Positions 32,861-44,659 are shown, counted from the first letter of the stretch. The stretch: 64,000 nt of DNA from Lucinisca nassula (GCA_963580285.1 OY757011.1:151031092-151095091), one strand, 5' to 3'. The notes: a model not told the origin generated them from the letters alone. Numbers and translations: made by a program.

Positions 32861-33094
32861 GAACAATAGCCATCAGAAGAGATGGCAAATCCCCCACCCA
32901 AAAGCCAATATGGCATTCAAAAGTTTGTACAAATGCAAAAAGTGCATAAGAAAAAAGAAAACACAAGCTAATCCTCAAGTACATTGCTGCAAAGTATCAG
33001 AAAGAGTTATGTGTTAATTAGGGTTTCAATGCCCAAATGATATTAAGGACCTTTTCTGAAAATTGGGGAGATTTCTATACAAAGTACTGATATA

Positions 33095-34646
33095 TACTAC
33101 TCAAAGTTTGATAGGGATCACTTTTTATATACAATATTTTGCACTGAAAATTTAAAATTTCTTGACAGAATTTGTACTCGGTATATTGATAAATATCTTA
33201 AGCAGAAACTCGTGTGGAGTTCAGTACTCATAAAAGTGCACACTTCTCACAATTCGCAAATGAATTCATGCACCCCCAAAATCTTGCGTAGCACTGCTTT
33301 CCAACAGACCAATCAGACTTGTCAGTGTTCAAGCGTAAAAAGGACTTCATTTGATTTGTGAAACACAAAAATGCCTAGGGGACAATTAAGAAACCGTCTG
33401 AGCCCCGAAGAAAGGAATCGTGGCGTCGGAATGTAGGAATCTTGCGTCTCTCAACGTCGTGTTGCTGGCATTCTGAACGTGTCTCAGAGCGTGTTTTCCC
33501 GAATGTGGAGTCGGCATCTTACCCACGAAAATCCTTCACACAAACGAGGCGGAGTCGAGAAAGGGCTACAACTCAACATCAGGGCCGTTTCTTGTTGATT
33601 CAGTATCGACTTCCAACGGTTCATTAACGCTACGCGTTTGCATAACGAGCTTAGGAACGGAACTGGAGTACGAATTTCTACACAAACTGTCAGAAACGGG
33701 CTCCATTAGTTCGGACTTAATGCCAGGAGGCCTGCTGTACGTGTTCTGCTGACGAGACAGCATGCGCTAGACCGGTTGGACTTTGCCAGAACTCAAGTCA
33801 GGTGGACGGTTCGTGACTTGACGCCAGTACTGTTTACTGTGGAGTCCAGATTCTGTCTAGACTTCACTTATAAACGTCAATCGGTGCGGCAAATGTCTAA
33901 AGAGCGATTCGATGACTTGAATTTGGCAGAGCATGATCGCTATGGAAAGGGGTCAGTCATTGTTTGGGCTGGCATAAGCGTGAACGGTAAAACTGACTTG
34001 TACGCTGTTGAAAACGGAACGTTAATGGCAGTGGGGTACTGTTAAGATATTCTTGATGAGTTTGTAAAACCATATGCAGATGCTATAGGCCCGGACTTTA
34101 TTCTGATGGACGATAATGCCCGTCCCAACCGTGCGATTGTCACTGATTCCTATCTGGAACTAGGGACAATCGTTCGTATGGACTGGCCTGCTCGGTCACC
34201 GGACTTAAATCCGATTGAGCATGCGCGGGACAAGCTACAGCGTGCTGTTTCAGCCCGCCCTGTGCATCCGAGGACTTTACTGGAGCTCAAAGATACATTG
34301 GTTGCTGAATGAAAGCTGACTCCAGAAAACCGCATACAGACTCGGATTACAAGCATGCGCAGGCGATGTTGTACTCTAATTGATGCCCGTGGACGCCATT
34401 CGCGTTATTAGGCACGGTTGTAAAAAATCAGTTGTCCAAATCCCTTCGTGTTACGGCAAATTTTGGGGGTGCCAAGACGGTTGGTGTTGTCACGCTTGAA
34501 TGCAGTACCAGTTGACAAAATTAATCACTAGGTTTTGTGAAGGATACGTTTTCTATCATTATGTATGGAATTTAGATTCAGCTGATTAATTCATCCAAAC
34601 ATTATTTTGATTTAAAAAAGTGATCCCTATCAAACTTTGAGTAGTA
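33095..34646 (+). mobile_element. Tc1-like DNA transposon, complete ends, dead
   Basis: Long inverted repeats (CTACTCAAAGTTTGATAGGG at the left, its complement at the right) sit at a duplicated TA within a P-H element (host TACTGATATA). The interior encodes a degraded transposase, listed separately. Length about 1.55 kb suits the family. Confidence 0.92.
33372..34410 (+). pseudogene. Tc1-like transposase pseudogene
   Basis: The frame starts M-P-R-G-Q-L-R near 33372, followed by a helix-turn-helix-like region and several in-frame stops (for example after about residue 20 and before 34045). The DDE region is readable. V-L-F-T-V-E-S-R-F has Val where the first catalytic Asp (normally D-E-S-R-F) should be. 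I-L-M-D-D-N-A-R-P keeps the second Asp, and S-P-D-L-N-P-I-E-H keeps the Glu. It is therefore inactive both by stops and by loss of a catalytic residue. Confidence 0.9.
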
Positions 34647-34834
34647 TACTAAAGGCATTCATACTCAAACAATAACTGTATTGGTCCTTTGCTACTTAAA
34701 TATTCATGAGAACCTAATTTCAACCTGTGGTTCTTACACATAACACACCAACTCAACCTCATGTACAAAATACCATCAATATATCTCAAAGGGTACTGGA
34801 GTATACTGTGATCACAATGTCAGGGGAGATATTG

Positions 34835-35128
34835 TTTGAATTGAGGTTTAATGTTCCTGTCAACACTATTTAGGTCATTTTTGAGATGTTGCTTCCACTT
34901 TTGTGGGACATGTACCTGCCATTGAGATGTTATGACATCTCAAGCCCTGCCGCCCAATGAAACCAATGGAGTTTATATGCATTGGACAGTGCAACTCGCA
35001 CCACTCTGCCTGGGGAAGCTTAGTCCTTCTAAGTGGTTTACCTGTACTTATGTGTGGTCAGTTTCAGCTATGCATTGAAGCATCATGCAACCCAATCTAT
35101 TTCTCCAAGCCCCGATGGGTGGGGCCAA
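34835..35128 (-). mobile_element. SINE-A copy in P-H
   Basis: This full-length, diverged SINE-A interrupts a P-H monomer. A clear target duplication was not identified. Confidence 0.85.
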
Positions 35129-35344
35129 ATCACTGGAAATAACTCAATGCCATGACACCCGAGTTGTGGCTTTTGAGCATAACACACCTACTCAATGCCA
35201 AGTATAATTTACCAAGTATCATCAATATATCTCAAAGGGTATTGGAGTTACGGTGATCACAACGAAAATATTGTCAGAGATAACTCAAATACCATGGCAC
35301 CTAGAAGTCTGGTTCTTGCGCAACATGCCTTCTCAACTTCATGT

Positions 35345-36434
35345 ATAATTATACACAATACAAGTCATCATTATTGCATTGCATACCAAGTTTGAGAGAT
35401 CTTTGATGAAATAGTTAACATTGGCCTTATGGAGAGAAAGAATGAAAGAAAAAAATAAGCAATGAAAGCCCATTGTCTCTTGCACAATACAAGTCATCAT
35501 TATTGCATTGCATTCCAAGTTTGAGGCTTCTAGCTTTTGTAGTTCCTGAAAAATCTTTGTCGAAAAATTTAACATTGGCCTATATGGGTAGGAAGAAAAA
35601 AAATCAAAGAACAAATAAGCCAATGACGCCTAGTGTCTCTTACACAATATAATTCATTATCTCATTGCATACCAAGTTTGAGGTTTCTAACTCTTATGTT
35701 CCTGTGAAATCTTTGACGATATATTTAACACTTGGCTATATCGAGAGAAAGATGAATGAGAGAACAGATGAACAAATAAGCTGAGAAAGCTCATTGTCTC
35801 TTACACAATACAAGTCATCATTATTGCACTGCAAACCAACTTATAGGCTTCTAGCTTTGGTAGTTCCTGAGAAATCTTTCACGAAAAATTTAACATTGCC
35901 CAATATGGGAGAAAGGAGAATGAAAGATAAGCCAAGGATGCCTATTGTCTCTTACACAATATAATTCATTATTATCTCATTGCAAACAAAGTTTGAGCTT
36001 TCTAGCTCTTATGTTCCTGTGAAATCTTTAACGATAAATTTAACATTGGCCTATATGGAGAAATAAGAATGAGAGAACAGATGAACAAATACGCTGAGAA
36101 AGCCCATTGTCTCTTATACAATACAAGTCATCATTGCATGGTAAACCAAGCTTTAGGCTTCTAGCTTTCACAGTTCCTGAGAAATATTTGCCTTAGTATG
36201 GAAAGAATGAAAGCAGATAATGCTCATGGCCTCTTGCACAATAAAAGTCATCATTATTACAAAGTATGCAAAGTTTGAGGGTTCCAGCTCAAGGTTTTGG
36301 AGAAATCTTTGACAAAAAATAATACTTTATTTAAGGAGGGACGGGCAGAAGGACAGACAGGATGGATGCAGGGACTGATGGACAGATGTAAACCAGTACA
36401 CCCCCACCCACACTTTTTCAAAGTGGGGGTATAA
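35345..36434 (+). repeat. Tandem array (~157 bp) with pearl-like 3' end
   Basis: ACAATACAAGTCATCATTAT blocks recur about seven times (35353 to 36236). It closes with GGACGGGCAGAAGGACAGAC and a hairpin ACCCCCACCC...GTGGGGGT before ATAATAAAC. The monomer is the one also present twice in P-C (46951-47570). Confidence 0.8.
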
Positions 36435-36530
36435 TAAACAGCTGGGTAAAATGTAAGCCAAATTTCATACGAAGCCTTTATGGGATGGTTCAAATGGTTT
36501 AGGTCACTTGACCAAGATGGCTGCCATGGT

Positions 36531-36827
36531 TTTTGTTTGATTTGAGGTTTAACGTCCCCGTCAACACCGTAAAGGTCATCTTGGAGACGTTGCTTCCAAT
36601 TTTGTGGGACTTTTATCCGACATTGAGATGAAATGACATCTCAATCCCTGCCGCCTAATGAAACCAATAGGGTTTATAAGCATGGACGGTCAGACTCGCA
36701 GCGCTTTGCCTGGACAGGCTTAGATCCTCTTAGCGGTTTACCAGTGCTCATGGGTGGGTCGGTTTCAGCTCTGCGTGGAAGCATCATGCAGCCCATGTAT
36801 TTCTTCAAGCCCCAATGGGCGGGGCCG
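36531..36827 (-). mobile_element. SINE-A, 12-bp target duplication
   Basis: GGCTGCCATGGT at 36519-36530 is repeated at 36828-36839. The host resembles the reverse pearl-like family at 32 kb. Confidence 0.94.
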
Positions 36828-37054
36828 GGCTGCCATGGTAAAAACCTTCCAAAATCTTCTGAGAAACCCTCAGAAATGGCATCACATACATGCAGCACTC
36901 AGATGAGCACTTCAGGACAATTGGTCCTCTAGTTTGGAAGAGTGAGTGTACAGGAAATCGAACCGAGAGTCTCAAAAGTTGTCCAAAAGGCAGAAAATAT
37001 GTCACATACACCAATTCCTCTTAACCCTCACCATGCTGTATCCAGATACATCAT

Positions 37055-37440
37055 CTCCCTTTATACTGACATTCGTTCGGCAAAACTCATTATAACGACA
37101 ATTTCAATGGAATGAATTCTTCGCATAAGGCTTAGCCTCGATTCCGAGCGACGTGGGCTTTCCTCGGGTTGGAATTGTCCAAATTGAATCCATAGTCATG
37201 AAAGATTCTTGTAGTTTAATACTCCAAGAAACATATGTTATAGACATTTGTTAGAACCGCCTCACTGAGGTGATTCTAACAAATGTCTATAGCATTTGTT
37301 TCTTGTAGAAATGATGTCGAAAAGACCTTTTATAACCTATCATACACCTAACTAGGATTCTTTATAATGACAAAGTCATTATAACGGCACAACACTAGGG
37401 AACAAATACTGCCGTTATAACGCTGGGGTCTCTGTATATA
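37055..37440. mobile_element. Tigger/pogo-like MITE with hairpin module 1
   Basis: CTTTATACTGACATTCGTTC and CCGTTATAACGCTGGGGTCT resemble the ends of the element at 26511. An 81-nt hairpin (37225-37305, centre ACCGCCTCACTGAGGTG) occupies the middle. Confidence 0.65.
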
Positions 37441-37653
37441 ATTTTTTTATAATAGTATAGATCCAGACTGATCAGGATCTATACTGTTTTCCATTCTGCT
37501 TCTGATGCCATGGTAAAACTTGAAAATCATGCAACACAAACAGCTGAAAATCGGGGAGGAGTGTAGCAAACTGAATTATTCAGCATGTTGATGGTTGAAA
37601 GCAATCTCTAGCCATAATTCTTTTCCTGAATAGAAGAAATTACCAGGTCTGTT

Positions 37654-37899
37654 CAGTTGTTCAAAGCTTTGTTAGCCTAACAAGCTTGTTAGTGATCATA
37701 TTGTTAACCATTCTAGTAAGTACAATATCTAAAAATTTTCCTATTTTTGCTGAAAAAATGTGAGTAGCTTTTGCATATGCGTATGCAAAAGCTTCTCACA
37801 TTTTTTCAGCAAAAATATTAGTATAATTGGCATATTAAATGATCAAAGTTTTAAGGATTCTTTAACTAATGACATTGTTAGTTTTGAACAACTGGTCCC
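37654..37899. mobile_element. Palindromic MITE (GTTCAAAAC-type ends), copy 2
   Basis: CAGTTGTTCAAAG and TTTTGAACAACTGG are inverted ends. The centre AGCTTTTGCATATGCGTATG lies in a long hairpin with GCTGAAAAAATGTGAG arms. Confidence 0.85.
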
Positions 37900-37974
37900 A
37901 GGAGAGAACCAACAAAATGAAACTGAGGAATGAAAAAAACTGAGCCAACACAGCTAAACAATATTGTAGATCAT

Positions 37975-38880
37975 TTTATTATATATGACACATCACAAAA
38001 ACACGCATATATAATTTGACCCCTTGAAACCCACTTTTATATAGTTATACTTGGGTTTATAGGGGTAAACCTTATTTTTTTCATTTCTGCTCTAAAATAT
38101 AGATTATGGGTACTCATTAGAACCGACTCAATGAAGCAGTTCTAAGGTGTTCCCACAATCTATATTTTGAGCAGAAATAAGAAAAATATCTCAATTTTTC
38201 ATCTTAGAATTTTTCTATTTTTCCAGCAACAAAATTTACAATTTATATAGGCGTAATTTTGTAATGAGTATAAAATCAGCCACTGAAGATGACCCTAATC
38301 AGGCTGTGTATGTGCCAGCTGATCAAGGCTTTATAAGGTCATCACACAAGCCATATTAAGACCATGAGTTCATTGTCTGCCATATTTACCTGTTACCTAA
38401 ATGGTGGGGTTTCTTTTTCTGATTTGTTCGTGTAAAAACCAGCCTGTTATATCAAAATCTGCCTCCTTTTTTTAAAACAAAACAAAATTGGAGATTAATT
38501 AGACCTAAAATTTTTGTGATTTGCTGTTTAACACTGCATGCTGGGTATTTTTTTCAGCAGACAACATTTTGAAAACAGGATTTGACATTTAATGCAAATT
38601 CTCTCCCGTCTCCTGTGGAGACAATTTGCATAAGATGTCAAGTCCTGTTATCTGGGAAAAATATCAACAATTTGTCGTCTGCTGAATTAGCCCAGACATC
38701 ACGTGAACAAGTCCGTGAAATAAACTCCCCCTTACACCCCACTTTATATAGAGAAAACTGGGGTTTACAGGGGTATACATTATTTTCCTTATTTCTGCTC
38801 CTAGACATAGGTTGTGGGTACTCGTTGAGGCGGTTCTAACGAGAACCCACAACCTATGTTTTGAGTCTAAATAAGAAAAA
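37975..38880. mobile_element. Two MITE K copies around a palindromic MITE
   Basis: MITE K copies (37975-38240 and 38690-38880) each carry a hairpin module 1 (38098-38166 and 38808-38868) and the AAACCCCA / TGGGGTTT fold-back. Between them, 38518-38690 matches the palindromic MITE at 6955. Confidence 0.7.
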
Positions 38881-39244
38881 TATCACAAATTTTCTTCAGG
38901 AAATTGACCCTTTTTGGTGATGTAAAACATGCACTATGACGCATGGGTGTGTTATCGTAATGAGAGTGGTAATGGTTAAGCAGAATTTTCAGTCTCCACT
39001 GATCCTGTCTTGATGTCTTGTATTGACAATCTGTCATCTATTCAATGCTTGACTGAAAAGAATGACACGTGAATCCCAAAAGTGTGAATCACTTTTCCTG
39101 GTTTACAAACTGCACCACAGAGATTACTAGCATTCATGGGTGTGATTTCTTTATGTTGCTAGAATATCCCACAGGTAAAACAAGAAGATGATAATGAAAA
39201 TGTTGACACTATGTACAATGTACGAATAGGGAACACAGTTATAA

Positions 39245-39334
39245 TCATCTTTTCTTGAAGCCATATTTCTTCCTTTCATAAAACAAGTCTGTTTTAGCAC
39301 TGCCAAGGTTTACTATCTTTGGGCAACCATCTCT
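39245..39334 (-). CDS. PHF5A: PHF5A terminal coding exon (exon 4, with stop)
   Basis: This minus-strand exon follows a TTTTTCAG acceptor and encodes 29 residues plus TGA, beginning [10 protein letters not shown] and ending Y-G-F-K-K-R. It equals human PHF5A residues 82-110, with Ala for Ser in the G-S-S-K stretch. It carries C85, the last ligand of zinc site 1, and the basic C-terminus. The phase-0 junction agrees with exon 3, which ends on a complete Asp codon. I saw no canonical AATAAA within about 250 nt after the stop, so the 3' end is unresolved. A TTAA-flanked MITE begins only 27 nt upstream of the acceptor. Confidence 0.97.
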   Translation of the reverse strand, partial: RDGCPKIVNLGSAKTDLFYERKKYGFKKR

Positions 39335-39365
39335 CTGAAAAACGAAAACAAAAGAACATTATTAA

Positions 39366-39600
39366 CCCTTTTTGTACCAAATGGAATCTTCCACCTTATA
39401 TATGTATATAGCAACAGTCCATTTCAAAATTTAGGGGTGTCAGATCGTGTTTTCTACAAAATCTATTAGAAAAATGGCTGAACTTAGTTCAAACAGTGTA
39501 GGCCCTGACCAGACACCGCGTTGTGCGGTGTCTGATCTGGGCATGCACTGTTTGCCAAGGTACCCCTTTAGTGGTTTCTGGTACTGGTACCTTCATATGC
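39366..39600. mobile_element. TTAA-type MITE next to the PHF5A exon 4 acceptor
   Basis: TTAA at 39362-39365 is followed by CCCTTTTTGTACCAAATGG. Hairpin module 2 (39490-39555) is inside. The right end is poorly preserved. It lies in PHF5A intron 3, 27 nt from exon 4. Confidence 0.75.
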
Positions 39601-39659
39601 CACATAAAATCGTAGAGCAATCATGCAAGAAGATTTTTTAAAACATTTTTCATAGTAAA

Positions 39660-39727
39660 TAAGGCTTGACATTGTGTGAATCATCTGCAGTACAATGACT
39701 CACACACGTAATGTCAAGCTTTTTTTT
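39660..39727. repeat. Inverted repeat
   Basis: AAGGCTTGACATTGTGTGA and TCACACACGTAATGTCAAGC pair around a short loop. Confidence 0.8.
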
Positions 39728-40238
39728 ACGGTAACTGAAAAATAAGACAGATAAACATTTAACTAGAATTGTGTCGACAGGACACGGATGCCCCGGCCAA
39801 ATGACATGGAACATAGAAGTGAGTGTTATGTAACAGACTGTGTGAGTACAACATTTTTGACCTTCACTTTGGAGCTACATACCTGAGTTTTATGCGTGAC
39901 AAATCATTTCATGATGGTTTACATTTCTGTCAAGCAATTACAAAAATCTTTGATGGAATAAGAAAGTTATTGACTGGACACGAAAAAAGACCCTTTTTTG
40001 ACCTCTGACTTCTAAGTATGACTTTGACCTTGGAGGTACCCACCTGGGTCTTGCGCTAGACACATCTCATGATGGTTAACATTTCTCAAAGTAATTACAT
40101 AATCCATCCAAGAATGAGAAAGTTATTAAACGGACACAAGAAAGACTCCTGTTTTGACCTCTAAGTATGACCTTAGATGTACTGACCTAGGTCTTGCACG
40201 CGACACATTGTCTTATGATGGTTAACATTTCTGCCAAG

Positions 40239-40545
40239 TTGGCCCCCGCCCATAGGGGCTGAAGAAATATATGAGCTGCATGATGCTTCCACGCAGAGCT
40301 GAATTCGGCCAGACACTAGTACTGGTAAACCGCTTAGAGGATCTAAGCCTGTCCAGGAACCGCGGTGCGAGGCGGACCGTCCATGCTAATAAACCCTATT
40401 GGTTTCATTGGGCGACAGGGCTTGAGATGTCATTTCATCTCAATGTCGGGTAAAAGTCCCACAAAATTGGAAGCAACGTCTCCAAAATGACCTTTACAGT
40501 GTTGATGGGGACGTTAAACCTCAAATCAAACAAACAAACAAACAA
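40239..40545 (+). mobile_element. SINE-A, 12-bp target duplication
   Basis: ATTTCTGCCAAG flanks it at 40227-40238 and 40546-40557. The tail ends in five CAAA-type units. Confidence 0.95.
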
Positions 40546-41487
40546 ATTTCTGCCAAGCAATTTCAAAATCCATCCATAAGTTATTCAACGGATATGAAAA
40601 TAAGACCATTTTTTATACTTATACCTCAAAGTATGACCTTGACTTTGGGGGCACCAATCTGAGCCTTGCGCACGAGACATCATCTCATGCTGTTTAACAT
40701 TTTTGCCAAGTGATTCAAAATCCATCCTGGAAAAATAAAGTAACTGTCCGAAAAAAAAAGACCCTCCTTTTGACCTCAAACTATGAGCTTGGTTTTGGTG
40801 GTAGTGACCTGGATCTTGAGATGATGGTTAACATTTCTACCAAGTAATTTTAAAGAGTCCATCCAGAATTAAGAAAGTTATTGACTGAACACCAAAAAAA
40901 GAAACTTTTTTACCTCCAAGTATGACCTTGATACTGAGGTACCAACCTGGGTCTTGCATGTGATACATCATCTCATGACGGTTAACTCAGGCCCCGGGCC
41001 ACCTTTGGCCCCAGGGCTTTAATTTGAACCATCATAGTAAAGGTCCACCAGATGAAGCTTCATATCAAATATCAAAGACATGGCCCTTCTGGTTTCAAAG
41101 AAGAATGTTTTTAAAGGTATTCCCTAAAACCAGTGGGACCCGGGCTGGGGCCATTTTTGACCACAGGGCTATAATTTGAACAATCTTGGCAGAGGTCTGC
41201 TATATGAAGCTTCATACCAAATAACAAAGGCCTGGGCCTTGCAGTTCCAGAGAAGAAGATTTTTTAAGCTTTCATTTAAATAATATCTATTTACTTTTGT
41301 GATCTAGATGTGCAATGGACAGGAACCATATGAACCCCTTTTAAAGAGGACCAACTAAGGCTCATTCATGTGAAGTTTGGTGACAATCCGAACAGTAATT
41401 TAGGAGATGTTGTTTGAAGAAACAGTTTTCGGACACATGGATGGATGGATTCACACACAGGTAGCGACAGATGAGCTAAAAACCAGC

Positions 41488-43044
41488 CTAATTGATGTAA
41501 TTGCCCTCTAGAATGAAACACTTGGACCAATGCTGTTCCAGTGCCATCAGCCAAAAACTGCAGAAGCCAGGGTTATTGTCTCTGACCTACTCCTCAACTG
41601 CTGCCACGACTTATTCGTTGGACCGAAAATGACATCCACGGATATCCTTTTTTCAAGTTTGGGAATAGAAAATAGTCACTAGGAGCTAAGTCCGGAGAAT
41701 AGGTGTGGTGTGGTATTAGCTCGTACTCATTCTGCTCATTAGCATTCATTGCAATTTTGCAAGTGTGGACTCTTGCATTGTCCTGTTGGAGCAGAATCAC
41801 TTTGGAGAGTTTACCTCCGCGTTTTCACGGATCGCAGTTCTCAGTTGGTCAAGCAAATCTCTATAATACGCACCTGTTATTGTACATTGCTTTGCTAGAA
41901 AGTCTAACATAATAACACCTTGTGCATCCAAAAATACAGTTGCCATCACCTTTCCAGCAGAGGGTTGCATTTTGAACTTCTTTGGCCTCATAGACCCTGG
42001 CTCTCTACCAACTGGCGACTTTGAGTTTTATTCTCTGGCTCATAATAATGGACCCAGGTCTCATCGACATGAAAGAAAATCATCTTCCTTTGACCTTCCG
42101 ACCTCGGTAGCTCAGTCGGATGCGCGTCTGGCTGGTGATCAAGGGGACGCAGATTCGATACCTGCCGGGGTAGGAGATATTCTTTCGTACTGATTGATCA
42201 TATAATCTTTTCTATGGTCATTCTCTTCCTTCCACTGATTCAAGAAGGGCAGTTGTCAGTTTCTGGCAAAAGACTGGTTAACCACTTACGTATAAGCATG
42301 CCCATGAAAAGTGTGGATAGGTAAACTGACCGGCTCAAAAATGACCTAAATAGCGTTGTCTGGGCCGTTAAACTCCAATACAAACAAACAAACAAACAAA
42401 TCTTCCTTTGACCTAAACGGTTTCAAGGATGCACTGTATACTGATGCTCTGGTTGCCATTTGCTCATCGCTAAGGGATTTTGGGACTTAATAGGTTGTTA
42501 GCTTACGCAAACCATAGCTATCACATAAAATTGTTGAAATGCTACCATGTGAAATGTGTAATGCATTCGCTATTTCCTCCACCTTAATTCGCTTATCAAA
42601 GTACACCAGATCCTCTACTTTGTTACACATTTCTTCATTGGTGGCATCTGATGGGCGTACAGACCTTATTTTGTCTTACAGACCTTGTTTTGTCTAAAAA
42701 GACGATCTACCGCATATGAATTCCCCAACCCAGAATTTAACTTGTGCATTCGATGGTGCAGAAGACCCATAAACATTGGTCAACTTGCAATGTATTTCCT
42801 GACTTGTTTTCCCTTTCAATTAAAAGTGCCGAATTACCGCAGGGTACTCAAGTTTTGACGAATAGCTTGCTTTTGCCTCGATAGCCATGTGTAACATTCA
42901 ATATCTTATGAGTGAATGAAACGATAAGGGTGCAATTTTGCCCTCATGCCTAAAACATGTATTGAAACAAGACATGAAAAACTTGGTTGTCTCGGTCAAT
43001 TGGAACTGGGATAGGCTGGTAACTTATTGACTTGCCCTTGTATC
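41488..43044 (-). pseudogene. mariner (DD34D) transposase pseudogene, split by SINE-B
   Basis: Minus-strand fragments match mariner-type transposase. An N-terminal K-G-K-T-S-Q-E-I-H lies near 42820, C-T-I-T-G-A-Y-Y-R-D-L-L near 41870, and L-L-Q-Q-D-N-A-R-V-H with Y-S-P-D-L-A-P-S-D-Y near 41700-41790. The last two give two of the three catalytic Asp residues. Frameshifts, an early stop and the SINE make it inactive. CCAGCCTA-type ends are visible but uneven, so the limits are approximate. Confidence 0.88.
42097..42399 (+). mobile_element. SINE-B (tRNA-derived), 15-bp target duplication
   Basis: ATCTTCCTTTGACCT occurs at 42082-42096 and 42400-42414. The head GGTAGCTCAGTCGGATG (box A) and AGATTCGATACC (box B) are good, and the tail is AATACAAACAAACAAACAAA. 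It is the best copy for defining the family. Confidence 0.96.
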
Positions 43045-43174
43045 GTCTCATGATGGTTAACATTTCTGTCAAGTAATTTCAAAATCCATCCATCCATACG
43101 GAGAGGGTAAAATCTATATGCCTGCCGCCTTCGGCGGGGGCATAAAAATACGATCCATTACTTGTGATTAGCAG

Positions 43175-43497
43175 TAACTTGAAGGCTTAACACACTGGGT
43201 GCAACAGCCAAGTCAACACTATAAAAGTTCATACCGAGCCTCTCAGTTAACCTAACCCCAATTTTTCCATGGCAGGTTAATACATTAGCAGTACACGAGA
43301 ACAGTGGACATTTTTTGGCCAGAAACTGTCATGGGCTCTTCTTGAATCAGCAGAAGGTTGAGACAGATCACAGAAAATATTTTATGAACAATGTCACAGA
43401 AAATATTTTATGAACAATGTTTCCGACCTGGTCGGATGAGCTCGCTGCCTCCTGATCACCAGTCAAATACACACCTGACTAAGCCACTGAGCTATCC
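43175..43497 (-). mobile_element. SINE-B copy with internal 26-bp duplication
   Basis: GGCCAGAAACTGTCATGGGC and the tRNA-like head near 43480-43497 match SINE-B. CACAGAAAATATTTTATGAA is repeated in tandem at about 43369 and 43395. Confidence 0.8.
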
Positions 43498-43576
43498 ATT
43501 AATTATCTTGTTACTCCTCCTTACCTGGAGGTATGCAGCTTTAGTGATGAGAGGCTCTGGGCCCAGTTTAGCTTAA

Positions 43577-43797
43577 CCCTTTTTGTACCAAATGGAATCT
43601 TCCTCCTTATATATGGCAGGAGTCCATTTCAAAATTTAGGGGTGTCAGGTTGTGTTTCATTCAAATTTTACTTCGAAAATGACTGAACTTTTAGCAAACA
43701 GTGGAAGCCCTTATCAGACGCCGCGTTCTGCGGCATCTGATCTGGGCCTGCACTGTTTGTCAGGGTGACCTTTTAGGGGTTTCCAACCTGAAATGGG
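43577..43797. mobile_element. TTAA-type MITE with hairpin module 2
   Basis: TTAA at 43573-43576 precedes CCCTTTTTGTACCAAATGG, and the right end reads AAATGGG. The hairpin is at 43694-43759. It is a close relative of 39366-39600. Confidence 0.82.
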
Positions 43798-43799
43798 TT

Positions 43800-44085
43800 T
43801 ACAAGATTGTTTTAGCAAGTACAATAACTAATAATTTTGCTGAAAAATGTAACAAAAGATACTGATAATTTTTCCGCATAAATATTAGCATGTTTGCCAA
43901 ATTAGATATTCAAAGTTTTAACGATACATGAACTAATGACAGTGTTATTTTTGAACAAATGGACCCTGGTGATTTCTGTAATGATCCAAAGTATTGAGAC
44001 AGATATGCATAAGCAAACAGTACAGACCCAGATCAGACTGCTCCTGAAGGAGCAGTCTGATCAGGGTCTTCACTGTTTGCTATTC
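43800..44085. mobile_element. Diverged palindromic MITE plus hairpin module 2
   Basis: 43800-43968 is an eroded copy of the GTTCAAAAC-type MITE. 44013-44080 is a 68-nt hairpin (centre CTGCTCCTGAAGGAGCAG) of module 2 without the usual TTAA-MITE ends nearby. Confidence 0.7.
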
Positions 44086-44302
44086 TGTCTGCAACTTTTG
44101 GACTCCTTGCTTGATCATGAAACAAATTTGTTAAAATTTTAGAAGAATTACAGCAAGTCCTCAAGGTGTCTGAATTTTTAGGATTTTTATGGTTGTCCTC
44201 TGAATCACCATGTTCAATGCTTCTGAGTGATGAATAGAAGGAGAATGGATACAGATGCCATATTTTTTTGCCATTTTCTTTAAGGCAGATAACTTTTGTG
44301 AC

Positions 44303-44600
44303 AGGCCCCCGCCCATTGGGGCTTGAAGAAATAGATGGGCTGCATGTTGCTTCCACGCAGAGCTGAAACCACCCGCACAAGAGTACTGGTAAACTGCTTA
44401 GAGGATCTAAGCTTGCCCAGGCAAAGCAGTGCTAGTGTCCGACCATCCATGCTTATAAACCCTATTGGTTTCATTGGGCGGCTGGGCTTGAGATGTCATT
44501 TCATCTCAATGTCGGGTAAAAGTCCCACAAAATTGGAAGCAATGTCTCCAAAATGACCTTTACAGTGTTGACGGGGATGTTAAACCTCAAATCAAACAAA
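44303..44600 (+). mobile_element. SINE-A, 12-bp target duplication
   Basis: AACTTTTGTGAC flanks it at 44291-44302 and 44601-44612. Host sequence on both sides matches the TTAA MITE family of 31077-31311. Confidence 0.95.
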
Positions 44601-44659
44601 AACTTTTGTGACTCCTTTTTGCTTTTCTAAAAAGTTCAGTCCCTCCTAAAAAATGTCAA

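Larger units (their letters stand above)
32866..35340 (+). mobile_element. Pearl-like element P-H, copy 2, with nested Tc1 and SINE-A
   Basis: The 5' part (32866-33094) parallels 17183-17400. The Tc1 element follows, and array monomers (CATCAATATATCTCAAAGGG) continue at 34725-34830 and 35150-35340 around SINE-A. Confidence 0.65.
39762..43146 (+). mobile_element. Pearl-like element P-G, copy 1, with nested insertions
   Basis: It opens CTAGAATTGTGTCGACAGGA and carries monomers with GATGGTTAACATTTCTG and TATGACCTTGAC. It closes with GCCGCCTTCGGCGGGGGCAT, a strong hairpin before AAAAATA. SINE-A (40239), a short P-B copy (about 40990-41480) and a mariner (about 41488) are inside. Confidence 0.7.

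Noticed and set aside
36257..36493. Cys/Pro-rich frame on the minus strand
   Set aside because: It covers the terminal microsatellite and hairpin of a tandem-array element and has no independent support.
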